DNA from: Actinocrispum wychmicini
GTDB taxonomy: Bacteria > Actinomycetota > Actinomycetes > Mycobacteriales > Pseudonocardiaceae
Reading direction: 5' to 3'
Assembly (NCBI RefSeq): GCF_004345645.1
Contig: NZ_SLWS01000004.1
Span: 434,001-498,000 of the forward strand
Length of the DNA stretch: 64,000 nucleotides
Shown here: piece by piece, positions 52,095 to 60,681 of the stretch
Numbering within the stretch: position 1 is the first letter of the stretch
How the letters are laid out: each line of letters begins with the position of its first letter
Translations under genes and position numbers: made by a program
The notes under the pieces: generated by a model
The model's input: the letters and a program-made list of their open reading frames with translations, nothing else
Databases searched by the model: none
Told to the model about the DNA's origin: nothing

Positions 52095-52125
52095 CCGTGT
52101 CCGGGCGCCGCCTACGATTGCGCGC

Positions 52126-53268
52126 ATGATCGGCGACCTGGAACGGAAGTGGCCGTGGTGGGACGACGGGCTGCTCACCCTGGTCGTAGGTGTCATGTCG
52201 GCACAGGAAACCCACGCGCGCGGCGGTCCGATGATGGCGCCTGCGGTGGCGCTTGCCGTCGTGGCCAGTCTGGCGTTGCTGGTGCGACACCGGTGGCCGG
52301 GGCTCGCGGCGGTGCTGGCGGTGCTGGCGGCGGCGCTGCTCGGCGCCGCACTGCCGCTGGTGGTGATGCTGTTCCATCTGGCCTCGGCGAACCGGATCAC
52401 GATGAGCGTGGCGGCGGCCGTCACCGCGGTGTCGGGGAATTTGCTCATGGGGCCCGAGTTCAGCCTGTGGGCGCCGCACGATCCCGGCCCGGTGATCCTG
52501 CTGGTTCTGCCGCTGGCACTGGGCATGTGGGCAGGCGGGCGACGTCGACTGGTGGCCGCGCTGGCGGACCAGGTCGCGCGGTTACGCACCGAACGTGCGC
52601 TGCGTGCCGAGCGCGCCCGGATGGCCGAGCGCGCCCGGATCGCCGCGGAGATGCACGACGTCCTTGCGCACCGACTGAGCGTGCTGGCGTTGCACACCGG
52701 CGCGTTGCGCCGCCGGGCCGCGACGCTGCCGCCGCAGGTCGCCACCCGCATCGACCTGCTGCGCACGACCTCGACCCAGGCGCTGGACGATCTGCGTGAT
52801 CTGCTTGGCGCGCTGCGGGATCCAGCTATGACCGCGCAGGCAGGCCTGGTCCCGAGCGTCCCGGAGTTGCCCGCGCTGCTGGCCGAGACGCGCGCGGCCG
52901 GACAGGTGATCGACGCCGTCGTCGAGGGCGATCCGGACGCCGTCCCGGCCAGTCACCGACTGGCGGTGCACCGGATCGCCCGAGAAGGGCTCACCAACGT
53001 CCGCAAGCACGCCGACGGGGCACCAGCGCGACTGGCCGTGCGCTACGGACCACCGGCCACCGTCGTGCGGATCACCAACGACTTCGCCTCGGCGCCCCCG
53101 GCCCGATCACCCGGCTACGGCCTGATCGGCCTGGGAGAGCGGATCCACGCACTGCACGGCACGATCGACTACGGTCTCGACGACGGCGGCTGGCACCTCA
53201 CCGCCCGCCTCCCGGTACCGTCCCCCGGCCACAGCGCCACGACCGACAACGAGACACCCGATCCATGA
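52126..53268 (+). CDS. NarL-type sensor histidine kinase
   Basis: A 380-residue HisKA_3 kinase with four predicted N-terminal helices (to about residue 136), a coiled Ala/Arg-rich linker, the phosphoacceptor H177 in IAAEMHDVLAHRLSVL and a HATPase domain (GLTNVRKHADG, GYGLIGLGERI). The ATG at 52126 gives a normal N-terminus. It overlaps its regulator by ATGA. The signal is unknown; it diverges from a secreted hydrolase. Confidence 0.9.
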   Translation: MIGDLERKWPWWDDGLLTLVVGVMSAQETHARGGPMMAPAVALAVVASLALLVRHRWPGLAAVLAVLAAALLGAALPLVVMLFHLASANRITMSVAAAVTAVSGNLLMGPEFSLWAPHDPGPVILLVLPLALGMWAGGRRRLVAALADQVARLRTERALRAERARMAERARIAAEMHDVLAHRLSVLALHTGALRRRAATLPPQVATRIDLLRTTSTQALDDLRDLLGALRDPAMTAQAGLVPSVPELPALLAETRAAGQVIDAVVEGDPDAVPASHRLAVHRIAREGLTNVRKHADGAPARLAVRYGPPATVVRITNDFASAPPARSPGYGLIGLGERIHALHGTIDYGLDDGGWHLTARLPVPSPGHSATTDNETPDP

Positions 53269-53915
53269 TCCGCACCCTGATCGTCGACGACGACGCGCTG
53301 GTCCGTCTCGGCCTGTGCGACGTGCTGGCGGACGAACCGGACATCACCGTGGTCGCGCAGGCGGCCGACGGGCTCGGCGCGGTCGACCAAGCCATGTCCC
53401 ACAACATCGACGTGGTGCTGATGGACCTGCGGATGCCAAGGATGGACGGCATCGCCGCGACCGCGCGCCTGCGGGCCATGCCCAACCCCGCCCAGGTGAT
53501 CGCGTTGACCACCTTCGACATCGACGAGTACGTCTACCGCGCGATCGAGGCAGGAGCCGCCGGCTTCCTGCTCAAGGACACCGATCCGGCCGAGATAGTC
53601 CGCGCGGTCAGGGTGGTGGCCGGCGGCCAACCCATGCTGCATCCAGCCGCCGCCCGCAGGCTCATCGACCACTACCGCCGCACCAGCCGCCCGCTCAGCA
53701 CCGCCGCCCGTGCCCGTATCGACCGCCTCACCCCACGCGAAACCGATGTGCTCGGCCACCTTGCCGAAGGCGCCACCAACGCCGAGATCGCCGCCGCGCT
53801 CGGCATGCGGGAAAGCACCGTCAAGGCGCACATCAGCCGGATCCTCACCGCGCTGGACGCGGCCAACCGGGTCCAGGCCGCATTGATCGCTCGGGACGCG
53901 GGCCTGCGTCCGTAG
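53265..53915 (+). CDS. NarL/LuxR-type response regulator
   Basis: A 216-residue regulator with receiver D54 in VVLMDLRMPRMDG, Thr in ALTTFD, Lys in LLKDTDP, and a LuxR HTH (LTPRETDVLGHLAEGATNAEIAAALGMRESTVKAHISRIL). It is coupled to the kinase through a four-base overlap. Targets are unknown; the nearby divergent hydrolase is a candidate. Confidence 0.93.
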   Translation: MIRTLIVDDDALVRLGLCDVLADEPDITVVAQAADGLGAVDQAMSHNIDVVLMDLRMPRMDGIAATARLRAMPNPAQVIALTTFDIDEYVYRAIEAGAAGFLLKDTDPAEIVRAVRVVAGGQPMLHPAAARRLIDHYRRTSRPLSTAARARIDRLTPRETDVLGHLAEGATNAEIAAALGMRESTVKAHISRILTALDAANRVQAALIARDAGLRP

Positions 53916-53995
53916 CAAATGTGGTCGGTTGTGCTCTTCCGATCACGGGTGGCTGTGCGACATGGTGGAGGTGATTCCGGTGGGAGGACGTGGAA

Positions 53996-55225
53996 ATGTC
54001 AACTGTGGTGGATGGTGTATCAAAGTCGAGTGATGTTCCGTTTCTCAACATTGTTGATCCAGAATTCGACTTCACTGCTTCGTTGGTCGTCGAAGCGCAG
54101 GCGAAGAGCTGGTACGCGGACAGTCCGATCGGTCTGCTGGTTCTGCGTTATGCCGAGGCCAACGCGTTGTTGCGGGATCAGCGGCTGGACCACAACGGCA
54201 AACGCTATCTGGAGATGAACGGCGTTTTCGATGGCCCGATCTATGACTGGTTCGTTCCGATGATCGTGAACCATGACGGTGCGGACCATCATCGGCTGCG
54301 TGGCCTGGTTGGCAAGGCGTTCACCCCGCGGATGATCAATGGGCTGCGGCCGTTCATCCGGGCGAAGGCACAGCAGTTGACTGATGAGCTGGCGTCCGTC
54401 GAGGTGTGTGAGTTCATCGCGGACTTCGGCAATCCGTTGCCGCTCGCGGTGATGTGCGAACTGCTCGGCGTGCCGGCCGAGGACTACGACACGTTCCGGG
54501 TCTGGACCACGGATGTCGGCCTGGTCTTCAGCCTGGCGCACGGTGGGGACATCCGGGCCCGGGTCGAGGCCGCGTTGGTCGGCCTGACTGGTTACGTCGA
54601 CGCCCTGATGACGGCCAAGGCGGCCACGCCGGGCGACGATCTGATCTCTGCGTTGGTAGTGGCGCAACGGGATGACGGCCGGGTCAGTCGGGCGGAGTTG
54701 GCCAACCTCATCGTCACCCTGGTCTTCGCGGCACACGACAGCACTCGCCATCAGCTCGCCAACGCGATGGTCGCCTTCGCCAGGCACCCCGAGCAGTGGG
54801 ACCTGCTGGCTGCCCGGCCAGAGTTGGCCGACCAGGCCGTCGAGGAGGTGATCCGGTGGATTCCGACGGCGACGACCCTCTATCGGTTCGCCGCACAGGA
54901 CTTCGACTACCAGGGCCTGCACATCGCCAAGGACACGTTCATCACGATGTGCGTGACCATCGCCCAGCGTGATCCGCGGGTCTTCGCTGACGGTGCCAGG
55001 TTCGACATCACCGCCGTCCGGCCGGGGTCAGCCCTCCTGCAGTTCGGCGCCGGACCGCATCACTGTTTGGGTGCCGCGCTCGCGCGGGCCGAGATGAGCG
55101 AGGCTCTTCCCGTGCTCGCGGCCCGGTTGGGGCCGCCGGTGATTGACGGCCCGCTCACCTGGCGCCCACCCATCGGAATCCACGGCCCGAACGCGCTCCC
55201 GCTTCGCTTCGGCCGTCGAGACTGA
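53996..55225 (+). CDS. Cytochrome P450
   Basis: A 409-residue bacterial P450. The heme loop is FGAGPHHCLG (Cys near 357), the ExxR is EEVIR (about 284-287) and the oxygen-binding I-helix reads FAAHDSTRHQ (Ala-His-Asp-Ser-Thr), where the usual Gly is His, an uncommon choice. The ATG at 53996 has GGAGG eight bases upstream. No ferredoxin gene is adjacent. Unusual acid-alcohol regions occur in biosynthetic P450s, so the enzyme may tailor a specialised metabolite, but no cluster is visible here. Confidence 0.92.
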   Translation: MSTVVDGVSKSSDVPFLNIVDPEFDFTASLVVEAQAKSWYADSPIGLLVLRYAEANALLRDQRLDHNGKRYLEMNGVFDGPIYDWFVPMIVNHDGADHHRLRGLVGKAFTPRMINGLRPFIRAKAQQLTDELASVEVCEFIADFGNPLPLAVMCELLGVPAEDYDTFRVWTTDVGLVFSLAHGGDIRARVEAALVGLTGYVDALMTAKAATPGDDLISALVVAQRDDGRVSRAELANLIVTLVFAAHDSTRHQLANAMVAFARHPEQWDLLAARPELADQAVEEVIRWIPTATTLYRFAAQDFDYQGLHIAKDTFITMCVTIAQRDPRVFADGARFDITAVRPGSALLQFGAGPHHCLGAALARAEMSEALPVLAARLGPPVIDGPLTWRPPIGIHGPNALPLRFGRRD

Positions 55226-55257
55226 GCGGCCGATCCGAACTTGACTGGGCGGCCGCC

Positions 55258-55474
55258 CGTTTTCGCTGGCGAGGAGGTGGTGGATCGCGCTGGCCACGAT
55301 GTCCGGTTGGGTGATGGGTACGTAGTGGCCGGATCGTTCGGCGAGGATGTGTCGTCCGCGTGGGCTTTGTGCGGCCCGGAAGGCGTGGGCGGCGTTCGCA
55401 GAGTTTCGCGTTCATGCCGTTCCGGTGCGTTGCCCGGAGATCACCGTGACTGGCATGTCTCCGAGGTCGGCGGC
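55258..55474 (-). pseudogene. C-terminal relic of an alpha/beta hydrolase
   Basis: On the minus strand one frame reads GDMPVTVISGQRTGTA, then a TGA (55414-55412), then FRAAQSPRGRHILAERSGHY and VPITQPDIVASAIHHLLASE. The second part is the standard end of alpha/beta hydrolases, with the catalytic His in SGHY; the first is the strand before the acid. There is no N-terminal portion: the GntR gene ends right at 55475. It is a truncated relic with an in-frame stop. Confidence 0.7.
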
Positions 55475-56137
55475 CTAGTCCAGCAGGTCGCGCAGGAACC
55501 GCCGGTAGTCCTCGTGCAGGTCGTGGCACGCGGCCAGCGCGGCCTGGGCGTCGCCGGTCAGCAGACCGTTCGCCAGTGTGCGGTGGCGGTCCAGTGTCGA
55601 CTCGTCCATGGTGCCGCCGCTTGGGCTGATCCGGATGACGTTCGAGATCTCCTGGGTGTGCTCGTCCCACAGCCGTAGAACCGTTGCCGAGCGGGCGGAC
55701 GCGACGATGGCCCGGTGCAGTTCGTGGTCCGCGGCCGTCGCGTGGGTGCCGCGCTCGACGCAGCGTTCCAGTTCCGCCAGGGCCGCCCGGACCGGTTCGA
55801 TGTCCACTTCGGACGGATCGCGGCGGGCGGCCAGTTCGAGGGCGCCGCTTTCCAGGACCTCCCGGACGACCGTCACGTCGATGAGTGAGCGTTGGGCGTT
55901 CTGTGACTGGACGGTGACGTCCTTCGCGGTGACGAACGCGCCGCGGCCGATCTGGACGTCGACCAGGCCGAGTGAGCTGAGCATGCCGAGCGCCTCACGG
56001 ACCACCGGCCTGGAGACGCCGAGCGCCTCGGACATCTGCCGCTCCGACGGCAGCCGGGCACCCGCCTCGTAGCGGCCGGCCCGGATGTCCCGCAGCAACT
56101 GGTCGGCGACCCTGGCGCGCTGGGTGCCCGAGCTCAT
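55475..56137 (-). CDS. GntR family regulator with FCD domain
   Basis: A 220-residue FadR-subfamily regulator: N-terminal winged helix (RVADQLLRDIRAGRYEAGARLPSERQMSEALGVSRPVVREAL), and a C-terminal FCD domain with candidate metal ligands in AADHELHRAI and TLDRHRTLANGL. AGGAG lies six bases before the ATG. FCD regulators sense carboxylic or sugar acids. It diverges from the uptake and catabolism operon and is its likely repressor. Confidence 0.92.
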   Translation of the reverse strand: MSSGTQRARVADQLLRDIRAGRYEAGARLPSERQMSEALGVSRPVVREALGMLSSLGLVDVQIGRGAFVTAKDVTVQSQNAQRSLIDVTVVREVLESGALELAARRDPSEVDIEPVRAALAELERCVERGTHATAADHELHRAIVASARSATVLRLWDEHTQEISNVIRISPSGGTMDESTLDRHRTLANGLLTGDAQAALAACHDLHEDYRRFLRDLLD

Positions 56138-56233
56138 TCGGTCTCCTGCCTGAAAGCGGTCGGCCGGTCACGGACAACATACCCGCGGACCAGACGACCT
56201 GGCGAAACGCTGGACAACGGATCACCTCGTTGC

Positions 56234-56287
56234 TACCGTCCCCGAATTGGTAAGAGCGGTCATACCAGTTTGCGACGATGTTACCAA
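56234..56287. promoter_or_regulatory. Cluster of GGTA/TACC half-sites, candidate FCD-GntR operator
   Basis: Between the divergent genes lie TACC (56234-56237), TGGTA (56248-56252), TACCA (56263-56267) and TTACCAA (56281-56287). TGGTA and TACCA form an inverted repeat with a ten-base centre. FCD-type GntR proteins usually recognise TGGT/ACCA-type palindromes. The last half-site overlaps the ribosome site AAGGAG (56286-56291) of the first operon gene. Confidence 0.55.
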
Positions 56288-56298
56288 GGAGCCCAGCG

Positions 56299-57354
56299 AT
56301 GTGCCAAGAAGTCACCAGGCCACGCGTCGGGGTCGACGGGCGCAAGTTCCCCGGAGCCGCGGCCCGAGGTCCGCACGGGACCCTGGACGACGCGGCGGCG
56401 TTGGGCTTCGACGGTGTCTTCTTCCGGACCGTTCTCGACATGAGCCCGGCGCTGGACCTCGGCGAGCTTCGGGACATCCGCGCGCACGCCGACGACCTCG
56501 GGATGTATCTCGAAGCCGGGTTGGGCAAGGTGAACCCGTTCGCCACACCGGAGATGCCCGAGCTGCGCGCGGCCGGCGACGGGGACATCCTGCTCGGGTT
56601 CCGCCGGATGATGGTGGCCTGCGCCGAGATCGGGTGCGTCGAACTGTGGGCGGCGACCACCAACTACCAGCTGGGCTACCCGGGGAAGTTCGTGTGGGAC
56701 AGGTTCCGCACCGACGTGAGCTGGCCGGACCAGTTGACCGCGACCCGCCGATTCCTGCAGAAGCTGCGGCCGGTCGCGAAGGACCTCGGCATTCACGTCA
56801 ACCTCGAGACCCACGAGGAGATCACCTCGTTCGAGTTGGTCGAGCTGGTCGAGGCCGTCGGGACGGACGTGTGCGGGATCGTCTTCGACACCGCGAACCC
56901 GTTGCAGCGGCTCGAACATCCCCGCCGTACCACGGACCGCGTCGCGCCCTACGTGCGTCAGACACAGCTGAAGGACTGCACGGTCACGCGCGTCGGCGAC
57001 GGATACCGGTTCGATCTGGTGCCCTGCGGCGAGGGCCTGGTCGACTTCGAGTACGTCGTGTCGGCTGTGTCCGCCGGCCGGCCGAACGTGACGCTCACCA
57101 TCGAGAACCAGGAGTCCCGTGTGGACTTTCCTGGGCCGGCGCCGGTGACGGTCCTGCCGATCGCCGACCCGGACTTCGTGACGTCGCACGGCCACCTGAC
57201 GGTCGAGGAGTTCGCCGCGTTCACGAGCATCGTCGGCGAGCACGAGGGGTGTTCGCCGGAGGTGGACTTCGGCCACGCCGAAGCGGTCGCGGCCCTTCTG
57301 GCGAGCCGCGACCACATCCGGTCCGTGTGCGACCGGATCACGGTCACCCCGTAA
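56299..57354 (+). CDS. Xylose-isomerase-like TIM-barrel protein, copy 1
   Basis: A 351-residue AP-endonuclease-2/sugar-phosphate-isomerase family TIM barrel. HVNLETHEEITSFELVEL holds probable metal ligands, FDTANPLQRLEHP is the strand 6 motif, and RQTQLKDCTV supplies further ligands. The ATG at 56299 has AAGGAG seven bases upstream. The next gene is a close paralogue. Enzymes of this fold epimerise or isomerise sugars, keto acids and hydroxypyruvate; the substrate is unknown. First gene of the operon. Confidence 0.85.
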   Translation: MCQEVTRPRVGVDGRKFPGAAARGPHGTLDDAAALGFDGVFFRTVLDMSPALDLGELRDIRAHADDLGMYLEAGLGKVNPFATPEMPELRAAGDGDILLGFRRMMVACAEIGCVELWAATTNYQLGYPGKFVWDRFRTDVSWPDQLTATRRFLQKLRPVAKDLGIHVNLETHEEITSFELVELVEAVGTDVCGIVFDTANPLQRLEHPRRTTDRVAPYVRQTQLKDCTVTRVGDGYRFDLVPCGEGLVDFEYVVSAVSAGRPNVTLTIENQESRVDFPGPAPVTVLPIADPDFVTSHGHLTVEEFAAFTSIVGEHEGCSPEVDFGHAEAVAALLASRDHIRSVCDRITVTP

Positions 57355-57364
57355 AGGAGTGTGC

Positions 57365-58429
57365 ATGCTTGTCGGTATCGACGGACGCAAGGTCCCCGGC
57401 GCCAACGGACGGCCGGCGATCGAACGGCTGGACCTGGCGAAGAAGATGGGGCTGGACGGCGTGTTCTACCGGACGGTCTTCGACATGGATCCGGATCTCG
57501 ACGCCGGTGCCTTGAGCGGCTTCCGGGACCGGGCGGACGAGCTCGGCCTGTATCTGGAAGCCGGGATCGGCAACGTGAACCCCTACGCCATGGCCGAGCA
57601 TCCGCACCTGCGGCGCGCCGGCGACGGCGACACGCTGCTCGGGTTCCGTCGGGCGATCGAGGCGGCCGCCGGGATCGGGTGCGTCGAGCTCTGGGTGGTC
57701 ACCGGCGGGTTCAAGAACTACCCCGGTCGGTTCGCCTACGACCGGTTCCGCACCGATGTCGAGTGGGCGGACCAGCTGGCCCAGACGGCGGACTTCCTCG
57801 CGCGGCTGGCGCCGATCTGCCGGGCGAACGGTGTCCACCTCAACCTGGAGACGCACGAGGAGATCACCAGCTTCGAACTGGTCCGGTTGATCGACCAGGT
57901 CGGCCCGGACGTCCTGGGCGTCACCTTCGACACCACGAACCTGCTGCAGCGCGGCGAGGACCCGATCGGGACGGCGCGCCGGGTCGCCCCGTACGTACGG
58001 CAGACGCACGTCAAGGACTGCCTGCTCACGATCACCGACGAGGGGTTGCTCTACCAGTTGGCCCCGGTCGGCCACGGGGTCGTCGACATCGCCGGAATCC
58101 TCGAAGTTCTGGCCGGCATGCCTGTCCACCTGAGCCTGGAAACCGTGACCGCGCCCGGCGAGTCCGCCGAACCGCACCCGTACCTGCGGCCGCTCGTGAT
58201 CGAGATCTACGACCCGGCCTGGCACGCGCAGCACCAGGACCTGAGCCCGGCCGAACTGGCCGGCACCGTCCGGTTGGGAGTCGAGGGCAGCCGCCGCGTG
58301 ACGGCGGGGGAGACCGACTCGATGGCCACCGTCGCCGCCCGCCCGTTCGGCCATGCCGAGGCCGTCGACTTCCTGCAGTCCAGCGCCGCGTACCTCAGGT
58401 CGCTGCCGGGTGTCGGGAGGGCCGGATGA
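57365..58429 (+). CDS. Xylose-isomerase-like TIM-barrel protein, copy 2
   Basis: A 354-residue paralogue of the preceding gene, sharing long near-identical segments such as NLETHEEITSFELV, GFRR and RVAPYVRQT. The likely metal ligands are preserved in both copies (E in LNLETHEE, D in FDTTNLLQ, H in TQTHVKDC, here with His where copy 1 has Gln). AAAGGAG lies five bases before the ATG. Tandem copies may form a heteromer or act on two related intermediates. It overlaps the next gene by ATGA. Confidence 0.85.
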   Translation: MLVGIDGRKVPGANGRPAIERLDLAKKMGLDGVFYRTVFDMDPDLDAGALSGFRDRADELGLYLEAGIGNVNPYAMAEHPHLRRAGDGDTLLGFRRAIEAAAGIGCVELWVVTGGFKNYPGRFAYDRFRTDVEWADQLAQTADFLARLAPICRANGVHLNLETHEEITSFELVRLIDQVGPDVLGVTFDTTNLLQRGEDPIGTARRVAPYVRQTHVKDCLLTITDEGLLYQLAPVGHGVVDIAGILEVLAGMPVHLSLETVTAPGESAEPHPYLRPLVIEIYDPAWHAQHQDLSPAELAGTVRLGVEGSRRVTAGETDSMATVAARPFGHAEAVDFLQSSAAYLRSLPGVGRAG

Positions 58430-59616
58430 TCGCCACGGATGTGCTCGAACGCCGCTTGGCCACGCTCCGGCGGCGGGCTGAGGCCGACGGCTTGGACGCC
58501 GTCGTGGTCGTAGGGGCTCCCGCCTGCCTGGGTCCCGTCGCCGACTCGCCGGGAAACGTTCGGTTCCTGACCGGGTGGATGGCGCTCTACAGCCCGGCCG
58601 TGGTCGTTGTGCCGTGCGACGATCAGGCCGTGGTGATCGCGGTCGGCCCGCACGACACCCGCGGCTTCGCCTCCCGGGCCGGCGACATCTTCGACGTCCG
58701 TCGGATCGCCGGTGGCCCGGCGCCCTTCGCCGAGGCGATCTCGGACGTACTGGGCACGACGCGGCGCGTCGGCGTCGCGGGGCTGTCCGAGCTCGCGAAC
58801 CCGTTGGCGTCGGTGGTGCCGAGTGGCGTGGCGTACGACGGAGTTCTCCACGAGCTGCGGCTGAACCACTACGGGGAGTTCATCGGGCTGGCCGAGACGG
58901 TCGCCGCGATCTCGGACGCGATGGTCGAAGCCGTGCTGACAGCCGCGGCCGAGCGGCCGTGTACCGGCGCCGACCTGATGACGTTGACTGAGCAGGTTGG
59001 CCGTTCGCTCGGCGCGGACTACGCGCGGTGCTGGCTGGCCACGGGGACGCGACCGGAGACCACCTATTTCGAGCTCACCGAGCTGCGGGCGGAGGTGGCC
59101 GAGGGACACCGGGTCCAGATCGGGACGACGGTCGCGTACGAGGGGTTCTTCGGGCAGAGCCTCCGAATGGGCGTGATCGGCGAACCCACCGCGTTGCTCG
59201 CGGAACACGCGGCGCGGCTGACTGAGATCCAGGACGTCGCCGCGCGTCTGATGAAGCCGGGTGTGTCGCTGCGGGATTTCGCGCGGCGGATCACGGACAT
59301 GGTCGACGACGCGTGTCCGTACGACGGGACCGACCCGTTCCGGTTCCAGCTGTGTCACGGGCTCGGCCTGAGCTACTCCGAGCCGGGCATGCGGGGCGTT
59401 TCCGGTGTCGCGCAGGTCGATCCACGCTTCGCGGACGTGGTTTTCGCGCAGGACATGGTGATCGAGGTGCATCCCAACTATTCGGTGCCGGGACTGGGGC
59501 ATGTGTGTGCCGGCGACATGGCGCGCGTGACCGCGGCCGGCGGTGTGTGGTTGACGCGCTCCGCCCGTGGCCTGCGCTCCTTGGCCGTTCCCCAACCCAC
59601 CTCACGAAGGGCGTGA
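58426..59616 (+). CDS. M24 family (creatinase/aminopeptidase P-like) protein lacking metal ligands
   Basis: A 396-residue pita-bread protein with an N-terminal creatinase domain to about 150 and a C-terminal M24 domain. H311 (LCHGLGLSYSEPG) and E347 (MVIEVHPNYSVPG) are kept, but the two Asp ligands are lost (QIGTTVAYEGFFGQSLRM, with Gln at 231 and 244) and the second Glu is Gly363. Metal-free members such as creatinase cleave C-N bonds by acid-base chemistry, so hydrolysis of an amidine, urea or similar group is plausible. It is translationally coupled to copy 2. Confidence 0.82.
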   Translation: MIATDVLERRLATLRRRAEADGLDAVVVVGAPACLGPVADSPGNVRFLTGWMALYSPAVVVVPCDDQAVVIAVGPHDTRGFASRAGDIFDVRRIAGGPAPFAEAISDVLGTTRRVGVAGLSELANPLASVVPSGVAYDGVLHELRLNHYGEFIGLAETVAAISDAMVEAVLTAAAERPCTGADLMTLTEQVGRSLGADYARCWLATGTRPETTYFELTELRAEVAEGHRVQIGTTVAYEGFFGQSLRMGVIGEPTALLAEHAARLTEIQDVAARLMKPGVSLRDFARRITDMVDDACPYDGTDPFRFQLCHGLGLSYSEPGMRGVSGVAQVDPRFADVVFAQDMVIEVHPNYSVPGLGHVCAGDMARVTAAGGVWLTRSARGLRSLAVPQPTSRRA

Positions 59617-59619
59617 ATC

Positions 59620-60681
59620 GTGTTCGAAGAACTCACCGAAAGAACTGGATCGCGCCGCGGTTTCCTCAAGGCGTTGGCCGCCGGGGGAGTCATGCTGGGG
59701 ACAGCAGCCTGTGGCGGTGGCGCGGGAAGCGGCGGCACGACCGCGTTCAAGGTCGCCCTCGGCTGGATCACGGACGTGGAGTTCGCCGGGTTCTTCCTCG
59801 CCGCCGACCGCGGCTACTACCGGGACGAGGGGCTGGCCGTGACGTTCAAGGGCGGCGGGACCAACACGCCGTTGCCGCACGTGCAGCTCGCGTCGGGCGC
59901 CGTGGATCTCACGGTCGATCCCAACATGCGTCAGGTCCTTGAGGTGATCGGCCAGGGCAACGACCTGGTGATGCTCGGCGCGCAGTTCCAGACCGATCCC
60001 AACGGCCTGCTGTCGCTGGCCAAGCGACCGGTCCGGACGGCCGCGGACCTGAAAGGCCTGCGGATCCTCAGCCAGCAGGGTACGCAGCCGCTGCTCAACG
60101 GACTGTACAAAGCGAACGGTCTGCCGCCGGACTTCGAGTTCATCCCCACCGGGTTCGACCCCGGCGCGCTGGTCCAGGGCCAGGGCGACGCGTACAACTG
60201 CTTCGTCACCAACCAGCCGATCATCCTGGAGGAGCAGTTCGGCCTCAAGCGCGGGTCCGGGTACGAAGTGGTGACCTACAGCGAACTCGGCTGCCCGGCC
60301 TACGCGAACGTCATCTGCTGCAAGCGGTCCCTGGTGCAGGAGAAACGGGACCAGGTGGTCAGGTTCATGCGCGCGTCGGCTCGCGGCTGGCAGGACAACG
60401 CGGCGGATCCGGACGCGGCGGCGAAGTTGGTCATCCAGAAGTACGGTGTCGACCTCGGACTGAACGAGAAGCAGCAGGCCAGGCAGAACCAGTTGCAGGT
60501 GCCGTTGACCGAGAGCACGCTGACCAAGGCGAACGGGATCCTGCGGATGGATCCCGGCGTCGTGGAGTCGACAATGTACACATGGTTGCGCCTGGCGGGC
60601 GCGTCGTCGCTGCCGGACCCCAGGCATGTCATCGACACGTCGATCCTGGCCGACGTGTTCAAGAACGGCGCCCGGCTGTGA
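59620..60681 (+). CDS. NMT1/THI5-like ABC substrate-binding lipoprotein
   Basis: A 353-residue binding protein. A twin-arginine signal (SRRGFLKALAAGG) leads to a lipobox LGTAAC with C31, so it is a Tat-exported lipoprotein. The mature part has the NMT1/THI5 pattern: VALGWITDVEFAGFFLAADRGYYRDEGLAV and NMRQVLEVIGQGNDLVMLGAQ. Such proteins bind thiamine precursors, sulfonates, riboflavin precursors or aromatic compounds. The start is GTG at 59620 with AAGGG nine bases upstream. It is coupled to the ATPase gene. Confidence 0.9.
   Translation: MFEELTERTGSRRGFLKALAAGGVMLGTAACGGGAGSGGTTAFKVALGWITDVEFAGFFLAADRGYYRDEGLAVTFKGGGTNTPLPHVQLASGAVDLTVDPNMRQVLEVIGQGNDLVMLGAQFQTDPNGLLSLAKRPVRTAADLKGLRILSQQGTQPLLNGLYKANGLPPDFEFIPTGFDPGALVQGQGDAYNCFVTNQPIILEEQFGLKRGSGYEVVTYSELGCPAYANVICCKRSLVQEKRDQVVRFMRASARGWQDNAADPDAAAKLVIQKYGVDLGLNEKQQARQNQLQVPLTESTLTKANGILRMDPGVVESTMYTWLRLAGASSLPDPRHVIDTSILADVFKNGARL

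Noticed and set aside
57361..58425. Long plus-strand frame running into the M24 gene from upstream
   Set aside because: This part is the alternative frame of the second TIM-barrel gene and reads as Arg/Gly-rich noise; the M24 gene starts at 58426 within an ATGA overlap.
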